Of a DNA stretch of 64,000 nucleotides, positions 58,201 to 64,000 are shown in pieces. This DNA comes from Candidatus Poribacteria bacterium. Its GTDB lineage: Bacteria > Poribacteria > WGA-4E > UBA9662. Made by a program: the position numbers and the translations under genes. The stretch covers positions 1 to 64,000 of the forward strand of contig PAQF01000006.1 of assembly GCA_002709695.1 (NCBI GenBank), written 5' to 3'. Below the pieces are notes generated by a model, which saw only the letters and a program-made list of their open reading frames with translations, had not been told where the DNA came from and ran no database searches. Position 1 is the first letter of the stretch. Each line of letters begins with the position of its first letter.

Positions 58201-59095
58201 TATATTCAAAAGTTCTATCACAGCACTTGGTAATTTAAAGACAATAGAGGTTGTTCCTGAGCTGATTAAAATTGTTGAAGACCTAGATTCAAGTTCGGAG
58301 ATAAGGACACTTTCGGCCACAGCTCTTGCTTCCATAGAGGATGAACGCGCTGCAAGTGTCTTAGCTAGGCGTTTGATAGATCAATTTGAATATAAGATTG
58401 AACTAGATGTAGATGGACTAAAACGGAATTATACATGGGAATCACTGGTTGCATCCGCAAAAGCCTTCCAATTACCGGGGTTAATAGACCAAAAGATGAT
58501 AGACCGAATTGAAGATACATGGGAAGATCATCCTGTTCAAAATGCTGCCATAGCTGCTTTAAGCCGGTCAAAATCGAAAAAAGCGGCAGATTATCTTACC
58601 AGTTTGCTTGAAGACAATAATTCAGACAGACATCAAACCATTGTCAGAGCAATTGGTGAATCAGGTCAAAGCCAATTTAAAAGTAAACTCATTGAACTAA
58701 TGAAAGATAAAAATGGAACTTTGGATGACCGACGAGCAGCCATACAAGGTGTTGGTGCACTCGCTGATCCTTCCAATTTCCAAGATTTGGTTGATATTTT
58801 GGATGATGAGACAAATGCCATAGAACTCCGACAAGATGCTACTGTAGCTCTGGGTAAAATCGGGGACGATAAAGTTATATCAAATTTAATTGATAAACTC
58901 GATAAGTTACAGTCAGATAATCAGAAAAAGAGTTTAAGGTTAGACATCATCCATAACCTAGCTGAGGCTAAATCCGAAAAAGCTGTTACTGTACTTAAAA
59001 AGGCATTGGAAGATCCAGATAGTGATATTCATTTTATGGCGGCTGATGCCCTTTATCAAGTAACTGGTAATGAATATGGTTACAGCCGGTTGTAA
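55298..59095 (+). CDS. HEAT-repeat lipoprotein
   Basis: 1265 residues, started at ATG 55298 (MQIRPISLIA) behind AGGGGAGG. A lipobox LVGCGE ends the signal peptide. The rest is a long superhelix of HEAT / PBS-lyase-type repeats of about 31 residues, for example AVKHLGALGDKN, AAWALGEIKGE, VAVKVLSEIGDD and AVALGKIGDDKV. The N-terminal region (QEYQNAQVSVNSALEANPNS) is TPR-like. It should be a membrane-anchored scaffold, with no enzyme motif visible. The upstream start at 55274 would overlap glyQS and lose the lipobox spacing. It is the last gene of the recO-glyQS block. Confidence 0.9.
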   Translation: MQIRPISLIALTILVTGLLVGCGERENKNILKARLALSNQEYQNAQVSVNSALEANPNSHEAKLLNVVLEIETGKVKFQEVISVIVAGLQLLTQEIQNLETKEDPDSDDLDQLEALVRSRNAVTGSFVQIIKGKSVSPTKELLLVLLEAEQCYNDITRRLAKDLISEMGDTVAAHLSQMAIEYPSKAIRKSAVKHLGALGDKNFITVFHQILKNKNESPEVLYEVIVALEEMLSPQILPVLKTATQTNSAQVRMYAARLIGQLKAVDAIDDLMRLFADSNSYVSGQAQLALIHMGTSSIEPLIEVLNKRAVNIIPDRSSGIVSESQFIATAYIDVDRRSARRLDVQRKAIEVLGTLNARQAIPKLIDLLDDDDLNGNAVSALTVMGQSALPRLASSGKTSQENLIDSLMDAVRSMERSDQIRIHSARILSNIGDLRAAAMFINALEKDPIREIRAIAASTIGNMRARGKDLVIPSVEVLAKSLDDGNDTIVINVAKALGQLQVQDDTAGQKLIEISQDKRRRETVRLEALNTLVILKPQQATQAMLRILFSEETSPDLRRVAVKVLSEIGDDATTSALVWALSTRYENVRKFQGNMKRKYKSNLANFTADIKGFGIDWDGHPDYEMPSYRNWGELKPIPGLVRGEVAIALKNFGADTAAVNSLVEALEKDERATVRKSAAWALGEIKGETARKHLITALKKDKQGVVRQEAAVALGKIGGSEVVAPLLERLIKDEYETTRRNAAIALREIETDESDRGLINILRKGIGTFEESQESRSVLDQVRTSLKTGGRALTSDLLLKSLETDDEWVRWAVVDALGAIHNKQAVSSILNELKSESYIVRKRAVATLGNYKSRSTVEPLIEILNDSSESKSIRAQAAVSLGKLRDERSIEHLIKILDIDITEIQLQAVSALGAMKAANAVPLIQTLLDDLSTDLLVRKACINALASIGDKSAESLIIKVFRSESGDIFKSSITALGNLKTIEVVPELIKIVEDLDSSSEIRTLSATALASIEDERAASVLARRLIDQFEYKIELDVDGLKRNYTWESLVASAKAFQLPGLIDQKMIDRIEDTWEDHPVQNAAIAALSRSKSKKAADYLTSLLEDNNSDRHQTIVRAIGESGQSQFKSKLIELMKDKNGTLDDRRAAIQGVGALADPSNFQDLVDILDDETNAIELRQDATVALGKIGDDKVISNLIDKLDKLQSDNQKKSLRLDIIHNLAEAKSEKAVTVLKKALEDPDSDIHFMAADALYQVTGNEYGYSRL

Positions 59096-59304
59096 TTACG
59101 CACCTTAGGCTTGTTCCTCTGAGCCGAAGAATATTTTGTTTGCCTGAGATTATGCTGACCGATTAATGGGCGTTTTAGCCGACGGAGTTTCAAATAGATA
59201 TACCAGCTAGCTGATGCTGAGGTTTAGTGCGGGCTTCACAACATTGGACAAATAAAAGTACGGAAATCCAAACTATTTTTGGGTTTTTCTGCTTGGTCTA
59301 AAAA

Positions 59305-60063
59305 ATGCTGATTCATAATCCGAATGGACACTACTATTTTTTAAAGGGGATTGATCCCTATTCTTGTGGTGTTGTGGCAGAACCTGGTTATGAAATTGTC
59401 CATGTGACCTTGACCCACTTGATTCCATGGCGTGAAGGTTTTGTGAAAATTGCTGATTATCTAAAGTTGAGCGGATATGAACGGAATGCGCTCTGTGCGA
59501 TGGAACTTCGTTGTCCGGAACCATTCGCTATGGATGACTTCATTGCCTTTAATCAGCAATATTGTAGTGTCCTTCAGGATTGGGATCTTTACATTGACGA
59601 TCTTAATCCGCTTGCCCGTACAAATGTTGCACCTGTGATAAATCCTCCACCAGAATCAATGCTATATGCATTTTCCTATATTCAGCCTGCGGAAAAATCG
59701 GACCAGCCGACTTTCATCATTGCTGGTGCAGGCGAATTGATAGATGGCGTTTTGGAACCCGACAGAATTATCCGTCGGAATGAAACAAATACTGAAGCCA
59801 TGCGTGAAAAGGCAACATATGTAGTGCAGGTAATGGGAGATCGCCTAAATAAAATAGGTGGGGACTGGGAGATTGTCAACAGGATTAATATCTATACTAA
59901 TCATAGTATCAGTCATCTAGCGGAAGATCTTGTATTGCCCAATGTTAATCAGCTACATGGGTTGAACTGGTACCAGTCTCGGCCCCCTGTGATTGATATA
60001 GAGTACGAAATGGATCTTCGTGGTATAAATCAAGAACATTATCTTGATTTATACAGTTTATAA
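59305..60063 (+). CDS. RidA-like (YjgF fold) protein with N-terminal extension
   Basis: 252 residues. The C-terminal half has the order of a RidA-type trimerising fold: a strand region FIIAGAGELIDG, a helix EAMREKATYVVQVMGDRLNK, then INRINIYTNHSI and YQSRPPVIDIEYEMD. RidA proteins hydrolyse reactive 2-aminoacrylate-type imines, while relatives act on muconate-like compounds. The catalytic Arg of RidA is not clearly placed, so it may be a divergent, non-hydrolytic member. The first ~90 residues (HYYFLKGIDPYSCGVVAEPG) have no domain I recognise. There is no clear ribosome site. The assignment is from pattern only. Confidence 0.6.
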   Translation: MLIHNPNGHYYFLKGIDPYSCGVVAEPGYEIVHVTLTHLIPWREGFVKIADYLKLSGYERNALCAMELRCPEPFAMDDFIAFNQQYCSVLQDWDLYIDDLNPLARTNVAPVINPPPESMLYAFSYIQPAEKSDQPTFIIAGAGELIDGVLEPDRIIRRNETNTEAMREKATYVVQVMGDRLNKIGGDWEIVNRINIYTNHSISHLAEDLVLPNVNQLHGLNWYQSRPPVIDIEYEMDLRGINQEHYLDLYSL

Positions 60064-60371
60064 TTACTTAGTTGTCCCAATTGATTTAATTCAGCGTGCT
60101 CACCTACCTGCCCTTTTAAAAACTGTTTTTAAGATCGTAGTGTGGGATTCTTCGCCACAACAATTGCATCAAGTTAGCAAGCAATTCCTTTAGTTCAAAT
60201 ATTACCTAAGCGGCAGTTTGGATGACCAAGTTTACTCTAATCGAGATGTCGTCGTATCCCTTTTCCATTGTTGTGTAGCCTTCGCTTATTTCTCTTCAAG
60301 GCACTTAAGAATTAGGGTTGTGATCCTTCGGATTATTGAATGTATCTAAACATCAATATGGAGATAGTAGA
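60064..60371. other. intergenic, 308 bp, nothing recognised
   Basis: No gene and no strong terminator. It precedes the PhyH gene, whose ribosome site GGAG is at about 60360. Confidence 0.35.
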
Positions 60372-61157
60372 ATGAACCAAGACGAAAAATACCTCTTTGA
60401 TTTGACGGGGTATATAGTCATAAAAAATGCCCTGACCAAAGAGGAAGTAAAAGCATGTAACCGGTCGATTGATCATCATATTCAGTTTTTACACGAAAGG
60501 GAAGATTCTTTGGCTGGTGGGGCAAAACCGTTGGCGGGAACATCCTATCGCAAGGAAATGGGAGGCATGTTAGCTTGGGATCGTCCTTGGTGTGAACCGT
60601 TTCGGCGTTTGTTGGTCCATCCTGAAGTATCGTCCTATTTGAACGTTATCTTGGGGGAAAGTTATCGTCTGGATAACGGTCCAAGTTTAATCGTCATGGA
60701 TGAAGGTACAGAAGGTGGCACACTACATGGTGGTGGAGTTGAACGTCCTGATTTTTCAGAAGCTTACTTTTTTAAAAATGGACGAATTTACTGTGGACTA
60801 ACCGTGGTGGAATTCATGCTAACTGATGAAGGGCCAGGTGACGGTGGATTAGCTCTTATTCAAGGGAGCCATAAGGCGAATCTCTCCTGCCCACGTGCTA
60901 TGACTCTATATCAGGAATACCAACAGCATGTGACTGAAGTGCATGTGAAAGCAGGAGATGTGGTGGTTTTTACCGAAACATTAACTCATGGAACATTGCC
61001 TTGGAAAGCGAGACACCAACGACGAGCATTACTATATAAATTTAGCCCAGGGTTCCAAGCTTATAGTCAAGGTGCTCATCAGGTAACGTATCCCGATTAT
61101 ATTGAAGATATGACAGCAGAAGAACGTGCAGTGATGGAAGCTCCATATGTTCGTTAA
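60372..61157 (+). CDS. PhyH-family protein with HGG in place of HxD
   Basis: 261 residues from ATG 60372 (GGAG 8 nt upstream); the longer frame adds 12 residues. It has a PhyH fold with N-terminal NQDEKYLFDLTGYIVI. The first metal site is His119-Gly-Gly (GTLHGGG), with no Asp at the expected position. The distal His206 is in LTHGTLP, and the presumed 2-oxoglutarate Arg is near 218 (HQRRALLY). It resembles the protein at 42262 in the motif but not in overall detail. The change suggests a halogenase-like or atypical metal site. It is monocistronic and convergent with the decayed serine hydrolase. Confidence 0.85.
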   Translation: MNQDEKYLFDLTGYIVIKNALTKEEVKACNRSIDHHIQFLHEREDSLAGGAKPLAGTSYRKEMGGMLAWDRPWCEPFRRLLVHPEVSSYLNVILGESYRLDNGPSLIVMDEGTEGGTLHGGGVERPDFSEAYFFKNGRIYCGLTVVEFMLTDEGPGDGGLALIQGSHKANLSCPRAMTLYQEYQQHVTEVHVKAGDVVVFTETLTHGTLPWKARHQRRALLYKFSPGFQAYSQGAHQVTYPDYIEDMTAEERAVMEAPYVR

Positions 61158-61209
61158 CCAGTATCCTGAAACCAAATTATGAGATAATATTGTGTCGATA
61201 TAAAACAAA

Positions 61210-62316
61210 TTATCTTCGTTTGTAAACTAAAGATTCAAATAGTCTGTATAAACCATGAGCTTCTTTGTCATTAAAAGGCAGAAACTGCGAAAAATAGATA
61301 ATAGCTATTTGATCATTAGGGTCTATAGTGAAATAACTATTAAAAATACCCGCCCAATAGCCTGCATTTTTTGACCGTACTTCTTCCTTCGGATTCTTTT
61401 CTAATGCGAATGCAAGCCCCCATTGGTCTTCTGAATCAAAGAATTCTCCACCCCAACTTTTGACTTCACTTTCGTGTTCTTCATATTTCAATCGAACACC
61501 TTCGGGCAATTGATTTTCAAACATTTTTTCAACGAATTCATCTGATAGTATTCTGGTACCATCTAGTTGACCGCCATTCAAAAGACATTTTAATAATTTG
61601 AGGTAGTCATTAGGAGAGCTTTTTAAGCCTCCTCCACCTTCATAATAGCTTAGTATTCTTGGGACTCTTTCAGGAAACACCTCAAAAGAGTCTCCACTTC
61701 TTTGAGCAAAACCCACCATTTTTTGATTAAGTTTTTCAGGAAGATTGAACCATGTACTCTCCATTCCTAGAGAACCGGTAATATTTCTTCTAAAATAAGT
61801 CTCTAAATCCAATCCACTGTTTTTTTCTACAAGTCGGCCCACCCAGTCGATATTTAAGCCATAAGCAAAGTCTGTGCCTGGTTCAAATAGTCTTGGGTCT
61901 TCGGACATAGATAATTCATATTGAAAGGTTGACAAGGTAACTTCTTCTTGTTTGAACTGCCTGATTCTTTCTGAAAAAAGGGATATGCAAAACCAGCTGT
62001 ATGGGTAAGTAAGTGTCTCAATGTAATTGGTTGATTGGAATGATATGTCCTTCCAGCATCATCTAATATTGGTATACTTGCCATCTCAGGCAAAATTTCA
62101 TTAAGTGATTCATCTAAACTTACTCTCCCTTTATCTAATAGCTGGATGCCTGCTATTGAAAGTCAGCAATTTGGTCATAGATGCAATACGAAAAATGTTA
62201 TTCCCATTATCATCGTAATTGTATGCATATCGAAATTCCTGGTTATCTTTGAGATTGACTGCAGCCATGTAAGCCTCAGGCAATCTCAAAGATAACCTGA
62301 AATCAAATCTTTCCAT
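61210..62316 (-). pseudogene. frameshifted serine hydrolase (class C beta-lactamase fold)
   Basis: Three joined frames give one protein of the serine beta-lactamase / EstB / D-Ala-D-Ala carboxypeptidase fold: the start ERFDFRLSLRLPEAY and the nucleophile motif SMTK in RIASMTKLLT, then SIAGIQLLDKGRVSLDES after a +1 shift near 62163. RHLLTHTAGFAYPFF follows, and after a -1 shift in a six-T run near 61982 come FAYGLNIDWVG and a normal C-terminus to 61210. The YxN motif corresponds to YGLN. The AT-rich codons resemble the S9 peptidase more than the flanks. Because one lesion sits in a homopolymer, an error in the sequence cannot be excluded for that one. Confidence 0.8.
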
Positions 62317-62523
62317 TCTTTTGTGTGATTAATGATATTTCGTCTCTTTTCTCCAGTAATATTTGTTTTAAAAAATATCATAGGGCATGCAGATAGTATG
62401 AAACGTTTCTACTTCTGTTTCTGATCAAATGGGGGATTTAGAACAGTCCCAAGGTTCTATGCGAACTTGGTTATAATCTAGAGACTGGTGCTTCTCGAAG
62501 ATTCAACTTATGCCATGCATTGA

Positions 62524-63450
62524 TCACAACCCAGACCATTCGAGCCACGGATCGCTCAATACAGCGATCATGTGCTGCATCTCGCTAGTGTGATGCTCAT
62601 TGGGTCTATACTCCGTGTGTTGATGGTGCTTGACACGGAAAAAAACCATCTTGCGAGGTTCCTTCCCTGCATGGCGACTTTCACCGTGGCAAGTAAGGTA
62701 GTGTGCCAGCACTACATCTCCCGCACGCAACAATTGTTGCGTGCCTGACGGCCACCAACCTCCATTCTCTGGAGTCCTTAAGTACTGCGCAGAATCGCCC
62801 ATGGATCTAGTGGGGGGAGGGACCATGCGTGCTCGGGGTTCTGGCCATTGCCCCCGTGAAGCGTTACTGCCTTTTTCACGGTGCCAAGGTTCCATCGGCC
62901 AGTCAGGACCACCGGGACCGAGGGGGCCACCAGCTGATGCCTGTTGCGCAAAAAAGGTAGCATTAGCAATATGTGACCCAAGTAGCACAGCGAAGTTACC
63001 ACAGTCTGGCTCGGTCTGATCGTTCAGCGCCACACCAACAATGCAGGAGAAACTCACAATTGGAGCTTCCCGGTCAGGATCGTCCTTGTGTGGTCCTGGA
63101 TGGATCGCAATGCCGTCTACGTGCCCGTTCCAATCTGAGGGTGACGGTGTCGGTTTACCCATGTAGATATCAAGTTGCTCTGGTGGTGTGGGATGTCGCA
63201 CGGCAATCTGCGCGTGTGTGACTGGCAGGGTCTCTCCTCCAAGCAAATCCTGAAGCAAGGTACATAGCGGCGAACCATGGTACAGGGCCTGTACCGGTTC
63301 TGAACTTCCGAAGTTCTCTGTCTCGGTCGTTTCGATTGCTTCCACTGCCGCTCGGCATAACTCCAAAGGAACCACTTTTGGAAGGATAACTACGCCGTCC
63401 TCAATAAACGCACGGCGTTTTGCCGGTGTCATAATAAGCGAGTATTGCAT
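62524..63450 (-). CDS. PhyH-family dioxygenase, canonical HxD, GC-rich gene
   Basis: 308 residues. The iron triad is His110 and Asp112 (NGHVDGIA) and His255 (TCHGESR); Arg266 (EPRKMVF) is the presumed 2-oxoglutarate ligand. The ATG at 63450 has AAGGAG 8 nt upstream. An internal Gly/Pro-rich segment (ASAGGPLGPGGPDWP) at 171-185 is unusual for the family. The gene is much GC-richer (53-68% in parts) than its surroundings, resembling the lyase gene at 394, which suggests recent transfer. It has no operon partner. The substrate is unknown. Confidence 0.9.
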   Translation of the reverse strand: MQYSLIMTPAKRRAFIEDGVVILPKVVPLELCRAAVEAIETTETENFGSSEPVQALYHGSPLCTLLQDLLGGETLPVTHAQIAVRHPTPPEQLDIYMGKPTPSPSDWNGHVDGIAIHPGPHKDDPDREAPIVSFSCIVGVALNDQTEPDCGNFAVLLGSHIANATFFAQQASAGGPLGPGGPDWPMEPWHREKGSNASRGQWPEPRARMVPPPTRSMGDSAQYLRTPENGGWWPSGTQQLLRAGDVVLAHYLTCHGESRHAGKEPRKMVFFRVKHHQHTEYRPNEHHTSEMQHMIAVLSDPWLEWSGL

Positions 63451-63797
63451 CTAGATCTCCTTGTATTACATTTTTAATTACCTCAACTAAAGCATGGTGC
63501 GTTTTTAGTAAACGGGTCTGTGTCTATTTTAACGTCAGTAAAAATACAGATAAACGTACCACTTTTCTCATTTTGCACTTCATTCTGCTTAGCTATTGAT
63601 TCTTATCTGGTTTGGATGTAGCAAAATTAACCCCTGTTGAGCAGTCCCTCTCAGGCTAAAAACATCCAATAAATACAATAGAGCTAGCAAAATTGTTTCA
63701 TACAAAGAAGTAAATTATTCTCGTGTCGGGGCTTAGATTTCCCAATCAATTAACCATCCATCTTCCTTTTTTTGAGCATTGATAGAATCTTTTGTGT
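63451..63797. other. intergenic, 347 bp, nothing recognised
   Basis: It is AT-rich with no supported gene. The end of the glycosylase fragment (TAA 63800-63798) is followed by a few in-frame codons in another frame (RLNTKDSINAQKKEDGWL), which might be a shifted tail but are not called. Confidence 0.35.
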
Positions 63798-64000
63798 TTA
63801 GTCTTTCAGTACTAGTTCGAAAGCCTGACGCCAATCTTCTCCTCCATTGCGATTAGCAAATGGTGAAGCGGGGCTTGGGTGTGGTAACCAACCAACTTCT
63901 AGGTTATTAAAGAGAGCATTCACTTGCCGTTGCGCGTAGCGACCTATACCAATAACTCGCTTGATTTCCATAGCTTTAACAACCTCTAGCAAATGATCGC
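63798..64000 (-). CDS. uracil-DNA glycosylase superfamily (SMUG1-like), C-terminal part, runs off right edge
   Basis: The last 66 or so codons of a gene entering from the right edge. The frame is open to the edge (HLLEVVKAMEIKRVIGIGRYA). The motif WLPHPSPASPFANRNGGEDW matches the DNA-intercalating loop of SMUG1-type single-strand-selective uracil-DNA glycosylases (HPSPxxPxANxGW), which remove uracil from DNA. The active-site motif is outside the window. It ends FELVLKD. Confidence 0.75.
   Translation of the reverse strand, partial: DHLLEVVKAMEIKRVIGIGRYAQRQVNALFNNLEVGWLPHPSPASPFANRNGGEDWRQAFELVLKD

Overview
The window looks like part of a moderately AT-rich (roughly 40-45% GC by eye), Gram-negative, environmental or symbiotic bacterium. 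The family mix is several phytanoyl-CoA dioxygenase (PhyH) proteins, a formylglycine-type sulfatase, Gfo/Idh/MocA oxidoreductases, PQQ-like and FG-GAP beta-propellers, a LamG-domain gene remnant, CotH, ankyrin and HEAT proteins, a PorV-like outer-membrane protein and a DUF6785-type membrane protein. I associate this mix with Candidatus Poribacteria and related sponge or marine lineages; that placement is inference. The only RNA gene is a tRNA-Pro(CGG). I found no CRISPR array, intact insertion sequence, rRNA or phage module.

Layout. 1-150: N-terminus of a lipoprotein running off the left edge. 394-1320: a GC-rich DapA-superfamily lyase. 1450-2476: two decayed genes, one with a C-terminal zinc-finger-like motif and one a serine recombinase. 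2576-6658: an S9 peptidase and a multi-pass membrane protein. 7433-11291: an oxidoreductase, a VOC plus bicupin pair and a PhyH dioxygenase. 11905-16695: a LamG pseudogene, a large secreted FG-GAP protein and a zinc-phospholipase-C-like protein. 17335-20759: an acyl-CoA dehydrogenase-like protein, a D-2-hydroxyacid dehydrogenase and a PhyH pseudogene. 21100-28515: CotH, an ankyrin protein with internally duplicated modules, a PQQ propeller and a sulfatase.

28680-35495 is a tightly coupled four-gene operon on the minus strand and the most interesting locus. It encodes a 1417-residue fusion (fatty acyl reductase, AMP-ligase, acyl carrier, PlsC acyltransferase), an 80-residue unknown protein, a PurN-type formyltransferase and a short class II terpene cyclase with a DADD motif. 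Two of the three junctions are ATGA overlaps. The gene set suggests synthesis of an unusual membrane lipid (ether lipid, wax ester or polycyclic terpenoid).

35916-51148 holds a PorV-like barrel, a heme-monooxygenase-like protein, a second PQQ propeller, an enolase-superfamily pseudogene, another oxidoreductase, a PhyH protein whose HxD motif reads HGG, a beta/gamma-crystallin plus DUF1349 protein, a TPR glycosyltransferase, an exported protein-isoaspartate methyltransferase, an SDR and a sodium:solute symporter. 51308-59095 is a housekeeping block: promoter, tRNA-Pro, hairpin, recO, fused glyQS and a HEAT-repeat lipoprotein. 59305-64000 holds a RidA-like protein, a second HGG-type PhyH, a frameshifted serine hydrolase, a GC-rich PhyH and the C-terminus of a SMUG1-like uracil-DNA glycosylase.

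Six decayed genes in 64 kb suggest an eroding or relaxed accessory genome. Several of the lesions are single-base frameshifts, so assembly error has to be excluded for those.
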